DNA of 64,000 nt from CAVVYV01 sp963752585 (lineage in GTDB: Bacteria; Actinomycetota; Thermoleophilia; Solirubrobacterales; 70-9): the NCBI GenBank assembly GCA_963752585.1, contig CAVVYV010000008.1, positions 124,001 to 188,000 of the forward strand, read 5' to 3'. A program made the translations under genes and the position numbers. The notes beneath the pieces were generated by a model. It made no database searches. It was not told the origin of the DNA and saw nothing but the letters and a program-made list of their open reading frames with translations. Positions 37,163 through 45,895 of the stretch are shown one piece after another. Every line of letters begins with the position of its first letter. Within the stretch, counting starts at the first letter, position 1.

Positions 37163-38507
37163 CTAGCGGCTGTCGCTGCGCCGCCGCCGCTCCTCCAGGG
37201 AGGTGACGTCGGCGCCCTCGCCCGCGTCGGGCTCGGTGGCGGCGTCGAGCCCGAAGAGCTCCCGCAGGGCGCTCACCTGGAGGTAGACGTCGTCGCGGTC
37301 GGCGGCGTCCTTGATTCGCAGCGTCGGCTCGTGCAGCAGACGGCTGGCGATCGCCCGCGCGAGCAGCTCGACCCGCTCACGGTCGGCCGCCGAGAGGCTC
37401 TCCCAGCGGGTCTCGTTCTCGGCGAGCACCCGGGAGACGATCTCGTCGGCGCGCTCGCGCAGCGCCGCAACCGTCGGCATCACCTCCTGGGAGGCGAGCC
37501 AGCGCTCGAACCGGACCAGCTCCGAGTCGAGGATCCCGGCCGCGCGGCGCGCCTCCGCCTCGCGGCCGGAGGCGTTTCGCTCGACGATCGCCTGGACCTC
37601 GTCGACGTCGTAGAGGCTGACCCCGTCGAGCTCGCGGCAGGCGGGATCGATGTCGCGGGGCACGGCGAGGTCGATCAGCAGCAGCGGCCGCCCGTCGCGC
37701 TGCTTCATCACCAGCTCGAGCTCGGTCCGCTCGACCAGGTGATGGGGGGAGTTGGTGGTGGAGACGACGATGTCGGCGTCGGCGAGCTGGGCGGGGAGCT
37801 CGTCGATCCGCACCGCGCGGCCGCCGAAGCGCTCCGCCAGCCCGATCGCCCGGTTGTGGCGGCGGTTGGCGATGAAGATCGCGTGGGCGCCCCGTGCGGC
37901 CAGCGCCCGGGCGGTCAGCTCGGAGGTCTCGCCGGCGCCGACCAGCAGCACCCGGCGGCTGGAGAGATCGCCGAGGTTTCGCTGGGCGAGCTCGACCGCC
38001 ACCGAGGGGATCGAGACGCCCTTCTCGCCGACCGCGGTCTCGGTCCGGGCGCGCTTGCCGGCGGCGAGGGCGCCGCGGAAGAGGCGGTTGAGGATCGGCC
38101 CGGTGGCGCCCTCGACCAGGGCGAGCTCGTAGGCCCGCTTCACCTGGCCCTGGATCTCGGCCTCGCCGAGGATCATCGAGTCGAGCCCGGCGGTCACCCG
38201 ATAGAGGTGGGCGGCCGCCTCCGAGCCGCGCAGCGAGTAGAGCGGCCCGAGCAGCTCGGTCGGGCGGATGCCCGGCCTCGCGGGCGAGCACCCCGAGCGC
38301 CGCCGCCTCCGCCTCGACCGGGTCGCCGACCACCAGGTAGAGCTCGGTCCGGTTGCAGGTGGAGAGCGCCGCGGCCTCGCTCACGGTCTCCTCCGAGGTG
38401 AGCGCGTTGAGCACCCCGGCGGCGCGCCCCTCGGTGAGGGCGAGCTGCTCGCGCAGCGCCAGGGGCGCGGTTCGGTGGCTGACGCCGAGGGCGAAGATGG
38501 CGCTCAT
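37163..38507 (-). CDS. hemA: Glutamyl-tRNA reductase (one frame break)
   Basis: HemA makes glutamate-1-semialdehyde from Glu-tRNA, the first step of C5-pathway heme synthesis. The N-terminus MSAIFALGVSHRTAPLALRE and the catalytic Cys in AALSTCNRTELYLV are followed, after a break near 38275, by VTAGLDSMILGEAEIQGQVK, VLLVGAGETSELTARAL (NADPH site), VSTTNSPHHLV and LIDLAVPRDIDP. The dimerisation helix region ends at RRRRSDSR. About 447 residues. The ATG at 38507 lies in frame with the upstream ccmD-like gene. It is followed by hemC after 9 bases. Confidence 0.93.
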
Positions 38508-38696
38508 CGCCGCGCCGACCTCCTCCGAGCGCCGGGGCTCCTCCGCGAGCTCGGCGAGCTCGCCGAGGTCGCGCTGGATCCGCTGCAGCTTCGCCGCCAT
38601 GATCGCGACGTAGACCAGGAGCAGCAGCAGGAAGACGAGATAGGCGCCGCCGACGTAGCCCTCGGCGTCCTCGATCGCGAGCAGGAGCGGCGGCAT
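38504..38696 (-). CDS. CcmD-like small membrane protein
   Basis: About 63 residues: MPPLLLAIEDAEGYVGGAYL, one helix (LVFLLLLLVYVAIMAA) and a charged coiled tail (KLQRIQRDLGELAELAEEPR). Size, single N-terminal helix, charged C-terminus and position just after ccmC match CcmD-type heme-handling accessory proteins. The ATG overlaps the ccmC stop (TGATG). As written the frame runs on into hemA without a stop; a TGA in the ATGA at the hemA start would end it if one base nearby is wrong. Confidence 0.6.
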
Positions 38697-39477
38697 CAGC
38701 TCGCCTCCCTCGGCGGCGCTCGCCGGGCTCGGCGCTCATCGCGCTGGTCGCCGAGACGCCGACCGGGGCGATCGAGGGGGCGGGCGCCGGCGGCGCCCCG
38801 TCGCCTAGGAGGGCGCGGCGAATCCTGCCGAGGTCCGCCGAGGCCGCCTTCGCGGCGAGCTCGAAGCGGACCAGGGTGACCCAGAGCAGCGCCATCCCCG
38901 CGAGGCAGACGAGGAAGGCGAGCATCATGTCGCCGGGCAGGCCCCCCGCGGAGGAGAAGGTGCGCGGGTGGATCAGCGGCTCCGCCAGCCGCACCGCGAG
39001 GAAGTTGAGCGGGACGAAGGCGCCGGCGGTGATCGCGAAGACCGAGGCGTAGCGGGCCTGGCGGTCGCGGTCCTCGATCGCGTAGCGAAGCGGGTAGTAG
39101 GTGGCGTAGAGGAGGAAGACGATCAGGAAGCTGACCAGGGTCGGCTCGCGCCACTCCCACCAGACGCCCCAGGAGCCGCGCGCCCAGATCGCCCCGGTGA
39201 GGAGGACGCCGACGCCGAAGATCACCGAGAGGTGGATCGAGACGTAGGAGCGGGCGTCGTGGATCGGATCGCCGGTGCGCAGGTGCCTGATCGCGTGGAT
39301 CGCGGCGACGACGAATCCGAGCAGCGCGCAGATCGCCAGCGGCACGTGCAGGTAGAAGATCTTCTGGATGAACCCCTGGTCGGCGTCCTCGGGCGCGTAG
39401 AAGAAGGCCAGGGCGAAGCCGGCGCCGAGCACCGCCACCGTGGCGATCGCGATTGTGCGGAGAGTGAGCGACCGCAT
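38696..39477 (-). CDS. ccmC: Cytochrome c biogenesis protein CcmC (heme-handling)
   Basis: The polytopic protein has six hydrophobic helices and the tryptophan-rich heme-handling motif WGVWWEWREPTLVSFLIVF, preceded by the conserved His region YLHVPLAICALLGF and RSYVSIHLSVIFGVG. CcmC binds heme at the outer membrane face and passes it to CcmE. Codons are open for about 245 residues; the final 12 need one repair near 38740, ending in REAS. Ser/Pro-rich C-terminal tail. It is 18 bases downstream of ccmB and overlaps ccmD, supporting one operon. Confidence 0.88.
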
Positions 39478-39495
39478 CCCGTCTACACCTCGTCC

Positions 39496-40166
39496 CTAGT
39501 CCTCGAGCAGGTAGTCGAAGGTCGCGTAGCCGACGAGGACGAACACCGAATCGTAGAGGCCGAGCACCGCGATCCAGGTGCCGAACTTGCCGAAATCGGG
39601 ACCGCCCGCCTCGAGCAGGTGCTGGGCGGCGCCGGCGGTCGCGATCACCAGCGGCACCAGCAGCGGCAGCAGGATCAGCGGGGCGAGGAGGTCGCGGGCG
39701 CTCGACATCGTCGCGATCGTCGAGATCAAGGTGCCGGTGGCGGCGAGCCCGATGTCGGCGAGAAGGAGCACCAGCGGCGAGCGGGGGCAGGCCCTCGGCG
39801 GTGTCGAGGAAGAAGAGGGCGAAGATCGGCACCGCGATCAGCTCGAGCGCGACCAGGTAGATGACCAGGGCGATGGCCTTGGCGGCGAAGAGGACGTTCC
39901 GGTCGATCGGGGCGAGCCGGATCAGCTCGAAGCCGCCCTCGTCGCGCTCCGCGACGAACAGCCGGTTGATCGCGAGGATCGCCGCGAACAGCAGCGTCGC
40001 CACCAGCACCCCGGCGCCGAGGTCGCCCTCGAGCTCGGTGCGGTCGAGGCCGAAGCGGAAGATGACGAAGGTGGTGACGGCGAAGAGGACCATCGCCGGC
40101 AGCGAGCGCAGGGTGCGCAGCTCGACCCGGAGGTCCTTCGCCAGCAGGGTCGCGGAAGGCGCTCAT
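39496..40166 (-). CDS. ccmB: Heme ABC exporter permease CcmB (frame-broken)
   Basis: Six helices: FAVTTFVIFRFGL after TLLAKDLRVELRTLRSLPAM, LVATLLFAAILAINRLFVAERDEGGFELIRLAP, then IYLVALELIAVPIFALFFLD, VLLLADIGLAATGTLIST and RDLLAPLILLPLLVPLVIATAG. The RDEGGFELIRLAPID loop is typical of CcmB. It is the membrane partner of the CcmA ATPase. Breaks near 40150 and 39785. The ATG overlaps the ccmA stop as ATGA. About 220 residues, normal for the family. Confidence 0.87.
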
Positions 40167-40784
40167 CGCAGCTCCAGCACCAGGTCGGCGCCGGCGAGGG
40201 CGCGCTCGCGGTCGTGGCTGACGACCACCCGGGTGGGGCCGGTGCCGGGCCCGATCAGCCGCTCGGCGAGAGCCCGCGCCTCGGCGTCGAGGTGGGCCTC
40301 GGGCTCGTCGAGGAGCAGCAGCTCGGGCTCGATGGAGGACGGCGCGGCAGATGTCGAGCCGCTGCCTCATCCCCGCGGAGAGCTCCGCGGTCCGCTCGTC
40401 GGCGCGGCGCTCCATCCCGACCGCGGCGAGCAGCTCGGCGATCCGGCCCTCGGTCGACTCCTCGTCGAGGCCGTTGAGGGTCGCCGCGAGGCGGAGGTTC
40501 TCGCGCCCGCTGAGGTCGCGGTAAAGCAGCGGCTGGTGCCCGAGGTAGCCGACCCGGCCGCGCAGCCGCCAGGTCTCGCGCGGCAGCGAGCAGCCGAGGA
40601 CGGTGGCGGCGCCGGCGGTGGGCCGAAGAAGGCCCGCCAGCACCCGAAGCAGGGTGGTCTTGCCCGAGCCGTTCGGGCCGAGCACGGCAAGGCTCTGCCC
40701 GGGCTCGAGCCGCAGGCTCAGCTCCGCCAGCCCGGTGCGCTCGCCGAAGTCGCGGCGCAGCCCCTCGAGCTCGATCGCCGGCAT
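40163..40784 (-). CDS. ccmA: Heme ABC exporter ATPase CcmA (one frame break)
   Basis: Short ABC ATPase: LAVLGPNGSGKTTLLRVLAGLL (Walker A), GYLGHQPLLYRDLSGRENL (Q-loop region), AELSAGMRQRLDICRAVL (signature with LSxG), then, after a break near 40335, LLLLDEPEAHLDAEA (Walker B) and VVVSHDRE (H-loop). About 206 residues. It is the first gene of the ccmABCD-hemA-hemC-cobA/hemD operon; the divergent murein endopeptidase gene begins about 20 bases upstream, so the promoters overlap. Confidence 0.91.
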
Positions 40785-40805
40785 CGAGGCGAATCTAGCG
40801 GGCGG

Positions 40806-41583
40806 ATGCGGTGTTCTTTGGGTCATCGGCCGCACCCTCTTCGCTCTGATCGCCGCCCTCCCCTGGGTGGCCGCGCTCGTCCTGATTCTCTCCGAGGACG
40901 GCAGCCGACCGGCGCTCGCCCGGTCGCCGGCGGTCGCGCAGGCGCCCGCCGTGTCGGCGGCCCCCGCGGAGGGCCCTCCGCCTGCCCCGGCCGTGGCCAG
41001 CTCCACCGGCTTCGAACAGCTCGACCAGGGTCTCCTCGACGCCGGCTCGGTCTCGCTGGGCACGCCCCAGCGGGGGGCATTGGTCCGTGGCGTCCAGCTC
41101 CCGTCGGAGGGGACCGACTTCTTCACCTGGGACTTCCCGCTGAGCCAGGCCCCGAACCGCCCCTGGCGACGCTGGGCAACAGGACGGACGATCGCGAGCG
41201 TGCTCGCCGTGCTGGCCTCCTACCGGGCGGCGAACCCGGGCGCCCCCAGGGTTGGGATCGCCGACCTCAGCCGCCCGCACGGGGGCGACTTCGGCAAGCG
41301 CTTCGGCGGACTCGGCCACGCCTCCCATCAGAACGGCGTCGACGTCGACGTCCTCTACCCTCGGCTCGACCTCCAGGAGCTTCGCCCGACGAAGGTCGCC
41401 CAGATCGACCGCGCACTGGCCCAGGACCTCGTCGGCCGCTTCGTCGCCGCGGGCGCCGAGTACGTCTTCGTCGGCCCCCACACCAAGCTCACCGGGCCGA
41501 AGAAGGTGGTCCAGCCGCTCGTCTTCCACGACGACCACATGCACATCCGCTTCTTCGCCCGGTCGGGCGGGCGAACCGGCTAG
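40806..41583 (+). CDS. Membrane-anchored murein endopeptidase, MepA/M74-like
   Basis: A helix (TLFALIAALPWVAALVLILS) precedes an Ala/Pro-rich linker and a domain with PRVGIADLSRPHGGDFG, LGHASHQNGVDVDVLYP and FHDDHMHIRFF. The GHxSHQxGxDxD and HxDHxHxR patterns are the zinc-site motifs of penicillin-insensitive murein endopeptidase MepA, which cuts D-Ala-DAP cross-links. The catalytic frame is open from 40830 to the stop. The N-terminal start is unresolved: the ATG at 40806 is in another frame and one indel is implied; no other start lies before the helix. Product faces the cell wall. Confidence 0.78.
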
Positions 41584-41612
41584 GAATCAGGCGTCGGGAC
41601 CTGCCGGCATGG

Positions 41613-42506
41613 CTAGACCTTGCGGCAGTAGCCGTAGGCGGTGAGGGTGGCCGCCGGCCCGAAGTAGTTGAACGCCGACGCGGACCAGGTCCGGTCGAGG
41701 TTGATCGCGCCATCGGTGAGAAGGAGCGGCTCCGCTCGGAGTGCTGCTGAAGCCGCCGAAGACCGGCCGCCCGCTCGGGCACGGCGGAGTGGTTGCCGTC
41801 TCGAACTGCCCGGATGCCGACAGTGGTCGACGCCGAGACCTCGTTCACCAGCGGCCTCTTGCTCCGCCGGCAGTAGGCGATCGCGACGAGCTCGGCGCCG
41901 AACTGGCCGAACGCGGTCCCGGTCACCTGCCAGGTCTTCGAGGAGATCGCCCGCGACTCGGTCACGTGGGTACCGCCCTGCGAGTTGAAGAAGGCGCGCT
42001 GGAAGCCACCGCCGAACAGATGCCGGCGGCCAGGGCAGGTGGCCGTGATCGTCTTCGTCTCTCCGGGGGCGACGAACCTGATCGTGTGGGGAGGGGTGAC
42101 GTGCTTGCCCTTCCGGGCGCAGACGACCTGGAGGGTGACGTCGCGGGGGGTCGTGCTCCCGCGCGAGGGGTCGAAGAGGACGGCGCGAGACGTGATAGCC
42201 GCTCTGGACACCGAGCCGCTCGTAGGAGTGCGGATAGACGCCCTCGCCGTCGGGGCCCGGGGGGAGATCTGTGCGCATGCCACCCCCGTAAGGGCTCTTC
42301 CGGCCGGGACAGCGAACAACCAGCCGCTTCTTCTCGTCCGGATTCGAGAATCGGAAGGTCTTCGATACGAGGGTGGCGGCGCTTGCCGTCTCTGCACCGA
42401 GCTGGTGGGACGAGACACCAGCGAAGCTCAGCGGCCCAGCGATCGCCAACAGCCCAGCGATCGCCCATCTCCGTTTGCGGATGTCCCAGGCACCGCGCAC
42501 TACCAC
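41613..42506 (-). CDS. Secreted protein of three Cys-paired repeats, unknown function
   Basis: A signal peptide (RWAIAGLLAIAGPLSFAGV) is followed by three related modules of about 65-75 residues. Each begins near CPGR/CPSG and a Gly-rich GGGM, GGGF or GGFS, and each ends in a hydrophobic strand plus a second Cys: RCPGRKSPYGGGM to LQVVCARK, TCPGRRHLFGGGF to AIAYCRRS, PCPSGRPVFGGFS to TAYGYCRK. One disulfide per module is a natural reading. Breaks near 42195 and 41815. Two start codons (GTG at 42506 and 42500) are possible. I know no named family; modules of this type occur in other actinobacterial secreted proteins. Its stop is 29 bases from the convergent endopeptidase stop. Confidence 0.65.
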   Translation of the reverse strand: MVVRGAWDIRKRRWAIAGLLAIAGPLSFAGVSSHQLGAETASAATLVSKTFRFSNPDEKKRLVVRCPGRKSPYGGGMRTDLPPGPDGEGVYPHSYERLGVQSGYHVSRRPLRPLAREHDPPRRHPPGRLRPEGQARHPSPHDQVRRPRRDEDDHGHLPWPPASVRRWLPARLLQLAGRYPRDRVAGDLLEDLAGDRDRVRPVRRRARRDRLLPAEQEAAGERGLGVDHCRHPGSSRRQPLRRARAGGRSSAASAALRAEPLLLTDGAINLDRTWSASAFNYFGPAATLTAYGYCRKV

Positions 42507-42564
42507 GGTTAACCGATTTCGCCGCGCTTAGTCGCGGTCGGGCATGGAACGGATGGCCAGGTGC

Positions 42565-44247
42565 CTACTTGCCCTTCTGCAGCGCCCGGCGGCCGACCCG
42601 GAGCAGCGCGCCGCCGTGCTCGCGCAGGGCCTTCATCCGGTTGCCGTTGCGGCCGTAGAGCAGCTGGGCCGAGGCTCGGAAGGCGTTGCCGACGTCCCGG
42701 TCGTACGGCTGCCACCAGGAGTCGCGGGTCCACCCAGGCTCCCAGGTGACCAGCTTGACGTTGACGCACTCGTAGAAGCCGAACTTGGAGTGCGAGCGGC
42801 CGAGTCCGGAGTCCTTCACCCCGCCCCAGGAGCATTGGCAGGCGCCGTGGGAGAAGGAGTGGTCGTTGGTCCAGACCATCCCGGACTGGATCTCGCTCGC
42901 GATCCGCTCGCCCTTGCCGCGGTCCTTGGTCCAGACCGACGCGCCGAGTCCGAACTGGGAGTCGTTCGCCAGCCGGATCGCCTCCTCCTCGGAGTCGACC
43001 GTGATCACCGGCAGCACCGGGCCGAAGATCTCCTCCCGCATGATCCGCATCTCGTGGTTGACCCCGGTGAGCACGGTGGGGGCGATGAAGCGGCCCTTCC
43101 TCCCCTTGATCTTCACCGGGCCGCCCGTCAGCCGCTCAGCCCCGCTGTCGATCGCGTCGTCGACGAGCTCGGTGACCAGGTCTGCCTGCTCGGCGGAGAC
43201 CATCGGGCCGGTCTCGGTCGTCCACTCGAGCGGGTCGCCGACGGTGAGCCGCTCGGTCTCGCGGACCAGGCCCCCGAGGAATGCGTCGGAGACGTCGCGG
43301 TGGACGTAGACGCGCTCGATCCCGGAGCAGGTCTGGCCAGCATTGGCGAAGCCGCCCCAGACGGCGCCCGAGACCGCGTTCGCGAGGTCTGCGTCGGCGC
43401 AGACGATCTGGGGGTCCTTGCCGCCGAGCTCGAGCACCGAGCCCTTCATCCGCTTCGCGCACTCGACCCCGACCTTGTAGCCGACCTCGACCGAGCCGGT
43501 GAAGAAGATCTTTCCCGCCGATGACTTCACCAGCGCGTCGCCGACCCGGCCGCCACCGTGGATCGTCCGCACCAGCCCCTCGGGGAAGCCCGCCTTCTCG
43601 AAGATCATCCGGATCCGCTCGCCGATCAGCGGCGTCAGGCTGGCGGGCTTCAACACCACTCCGTTGCCCGCCATCACCGCGATCGCGACCTCGCCAAAGG
43701 GGATCGACCAGGGGTAGTTCCAGGGCGCGATCACCCCGACCACCCCAATCGGCTCGTAGGCGAACTTGGCCCGCTTCGTCTTCAGGAACGCCTGGGGGAA
43801 GGGAACCTTCTCGTCGGCGAGGATCTCGGGGCCGTGGTCGGCGATCCACTTCAGCGCGTCGACGGTGGGAAGGAGCTCCATCGAGTAGGACTCGACCCGC
43901 GGCTTGCCCTGCTCGCGGGTGAGCAGCTCCGCCAGCTCGTCGATCTCTGCGAGGAGGACGTCACCGGCCCGGCGCATGTAGCGGGCGCGGTCCTCTAGCG
44001 AGAGCTGCGCCCAGAACGGCTGGACCTCGGCGACGTCGTCGACGACCGACTGGACCTTCGACGGGGTGAGCGTCTCGACCGTCCCGAGCAGCTCGCCGGT
44101 CGTCGGGTTGAAGGACTCGAGCGCCTTCGACGCGGGGCGCTTCTTGGATTCCTTGGACCTCTTCGAGCTCGAGGACTTCGGGGCGTCGCCGTTGCCAGTC
44201 CCCCCACGGCGGTTCGTGGACGTCCTGCCGGAGCTCTTCGCCTCCAT
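42565..44247 (-). CDS. NAD(P)-dependent aldehyde dehydrogenase with basic N-terminal extension
   Basis: An intact 560-residue ALDH. The core shows APWNYPWSIPFGEVAIAVM, GNGVVLKPASLTPLIG (cofactor), IFFTGSVEVG, VLELGGKDPQIVC (general-base Glu), GFANAGQTCSGIERVYV (catalytic Cys, about residue 306) and EIFGPVLPVI. It resembles succinate-semialdehyde or broad-range ALDHs. Unusually the first 44 residues are a Lys/Ser/Arg-rich head (RTSTNRRGGTGNGDAPKSSS, then SKRSKESKKRPASK) and the C-terminus carries about 50 extra residues (WEPGWTRDSWWQPYDRDVG). AGGA lies upstream of the ATG. The substrate is not predictable from sequence alone. Confidence 0.87.
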   Translation of the reverse strand: MEAKSSGRTSTNRRGGTGNGDAPKSSSSKRSKESKKRPASKALESFNPTTGELLGTVETLTPSKVQSVVDDVAEVQPFWAQLSLEDRARYMRRAGDVLLAEIDELAELLTREQGKPRVESYSMELLPTVDALKWIADHGPEILADEKVPFPQAFLKTKRAKFAYEPIGVVGVIAPWNYPWSIPFGEVAIAVMAGNGVVLKPASLTPLIGERIRMIFEKAGFPEGLVRTIHGGGRVGDALVKSSAGKIFFTGSVEVGYKVGVECAKRMKGSVLELGGKDPQIVCADADLANAVSGAVWGGFANAGQTCSGIERVYVHRDVSDAFLGGLVRETERLTVGDPLEWTTETGPMVSAEQADLVTELVDDAIDSGAERLTGGPVKIKGRKGRFIAPTVLTGVNHEMRIMREEIFGPVLPVITVDSEEEAIRLANDSQFGLGASVWTKDRGKGERIASEIQSGMVWTNDHSFSHGACQCSWGGVKDSGLGRSHSKFGFYECVNVKLVTWEPGWTRDSWWQPYDRDVGNAFRASAQLLYGRNGNRMKALREHGGALLRVGRRALQKGK

Positions 44248-44296
44248 GGCCTGCTTCCTCTCGTCGGGTTCGCTCGCCCGGCGATTCTACGGCTCC

Positions 44297-44342
44297 AAAA
44301 AAAGTGGAGGCCGGGCGCCAATCCCCAAGGCACCCGACCTCC
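44297..44342 (-). terminator. Strong intrinsic terminator between rarA and aldehyde dehydrogenase
   Basis: On the minus strand 44342-44329 (GGAGGTCGGGTGCC) pairs over all 14 positions (two G-U pairs) with 44319-44306 (GGCGCCCGGCCTCC), with a 9-base loop, then AC and seven Ts at 44303-44297. It lies 177 bases beyond the rarA stop and 50 bases before the aldehyde dehydrogenase ATG. It either ends the rarA transcript or acts as a leader attenuator for the dehydrogenase. Confidence 0.82.
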
Positions 44343-44518
44343 GTGTCCACTCCCCGGCTCTTGACGCGTCGGCTCCGGCAGATCCGGCGGTCCATTCGGC
44401 GGCGGCTTTTGTGGCCACCGCTTGTGCTGGTCGCCGGCAATGCAAACCGGAGCGTCAGCCAGTCCCCAGAACACGAGGGTCCCGCCAGGGTTGCGCCCGC
44501 GACGTTGTTAGGAATTGG
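44343..44518 (-). other. Noncoding stretch downstream of rarA, possible leader or small RNA
   Basis: No ORF with coding character lies between the rarA stop and the terminator. The minus strand holds several short inverted GC-rich segments (for example around 44441-44458 and 44360-44395) but I could not match a known riboswitch or RNA family. Together with the terminator it would give a transcript of roughly 200 bases if a promoter lies near 44520. Confidence 0.35.
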
Positions 44519-45859
44519 TTAGCTTGAGCCGCGCCCGAGGCGCTCGCGCAGCTCCCGCCACCGCCGCCGCAACTCCGCCTCGAATCCGCGATCCGCCGGC
44601 TCATAGAAGCGCTCGTCCCGCACCGACTCCGGTGCAAGCGGTTGGTCGGTGACCGCGCCGGGCTCGTCGTGGGGGTAGCGGTAGCCCTCACCGCGCCCGA
44701 GCTTCGCCGCCCCCGGATAGTGGGCGTCCTGGAGGTGGGGCGGGGGCTCGGCGGCGCCGTGCTCGCGGACGTGGGCGCCGGCCCGAGAGATCGCCCTGGT
44801 GGCGGCGTTCGACTTCGGCGCCAGCGCCAAATACGCGGCGGCCTGGGCGAGGTTGAGCGAGCACTCCGGCAGCCCGACCCGGTCGACCGCCTGGGCGGCG
44901 GCGTTGGCGACCATCAGCGCCTGGGGGTCGGCGTTGCCGACGTCCTCCGAGGCGAAGATCACCATCCGCCGGGCGATGAATCGCGGGTCCTCGCCGCCCT
45001 CCAGCATCACCGCCAGGTAGTAGATCGAGGCGTCGACGTCGGATCCCCGGGTCGCCTTGATCCAGGCCGAGATGTAGTCGTAGTGCTTGTCGCCCGCGCG
45101 GTCATAGAGCAGCGCCTTCCGCTGGAGCGCGTCCTCGACCGCTTCGATCGACACCTCCGGTTGGCCGGCCGCGGCGGTGATCTCGGCCGCTCGCTCGAGC
45201 GCCGCCAGAGCGACCCGGGCGTCGCCACCGGCTCGGGCGGCCAGCATCTCCAGGGCCTCGGCGGGGACAGCCGGCGCCTCCGGGAGTCCGCGGTCGTCCT
45301 CCAGCGCCCGCCGCAGAAGCTGCTCGATCTCGGCGTCGGTCAAGGGCTGGAACTCGTAGATCTGGCAGCGCGAGAGCAGCGCCGAGTTGACCTCGAAGTA
45401 GGGGTTCTCGGTGGTGGCTCCGATCAGGGTGAGGAGCCCCTCCTCCACCGCCGGCAGCAGGGCGTCCTGCTGGGCCTTGTTGAAGCGGTGGATCTCGTCG
45501 AGGAAGAAGATCGTCGGCCGCCCCGAGGCGCGGCGCTCCTCGGCGCGCGAGATCACCTCGCGGACCTCGGCCCTCCCCGCGTTCACCGCCGAGAGCTCCT
45601 CGAACGCGCCCTCGACCCGGGCGGCGATGATCCGCGCGAGGGTGGTCTTGCCCGTCCCGGGCGGCCCGTAGAAGATCGCCGAGTGCGGCTCGCCGGATTC
45701 GATCGCCACCCGGAGCGCCGAGCCCTCACCCAGCAGCCGGCTCTGGCCCGCGAACTCGTCGAGGTCGCGCGGCCTCATCCTGGTCGCCAGCGGCGCCTCC
45801 TCCGGCGGCACCCCGGTGCGCCCGGTCTCGGCGCCGGTCTCGAACAGCCTTTCGTTCAC
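44519..45859 (-). CDS. rarA: Replication-associated recombination protein RarA (MgsA)
   Basis: Intact 446-residue AAA+ clamp-loader-like ATPase acting at stalled replication forks. It shows LATRMRPRDLDEFAGQSRLL, Walker A FYGPPGTGKTTLARII, Walker B IFFLDEIHRFNKAQQDAL, sensor 1 LTLIGATTENPYFEVN and the arginine-finger SALLSRCQIY, followed by the RarA C-terminal tetramerisation region (KHYDYISAWIKATRGSDVDA, PRFIARRMVIFASEDVGNAD, LPECSLNLAQAAAYLALAPKS). ATG start. The divergent TauE-type permease starts 36 bases away, so their promoters share that gap. Stop is followed by the noncoding stretch and terminator. Confidence 0.95.
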   Translation of the reverse strand: MNERLFETGAETGRTGVPPEEAPLATRMRPRDLDEFAGQSRLLGEGSALRVAIESGEPHSAIFYGPPGTGKTTLARIIAARVEGAFEELSAVNAGRAEVREVISRAEERRASGRPTIFFLDEIHRFNKAQQDALLPAVEEGLLTLIGATTENPYFEVNSALLSRCQIYEFQPLTDAEIEQLLRRALEDDRGLPEAPAVPAEALEMLAARAGGDARVALAALERAAEITAAAGQPEVSIEAVEDALQRKALLYDRAGDKHYDYISAWIKATRGSDVDASIYYLAVMLEGGEDPRFIARRMVIFASEDVGNADPQALMVANAAAQAVDRVGLPECSLNLAQAAAYLALAPKSNAATRAISRAGAHVREHGAAEPPPHLQDAHYPGAAKLGRGEGYRYPHDEPGAVTDQPLAPESVRDERFYEPADRGFEAELRRRWRELRERLGRGSS

Positions 45860-45895
45860 TGGGCCAAGTATGAGACCAGGTAGCGTCCCGCGGCC

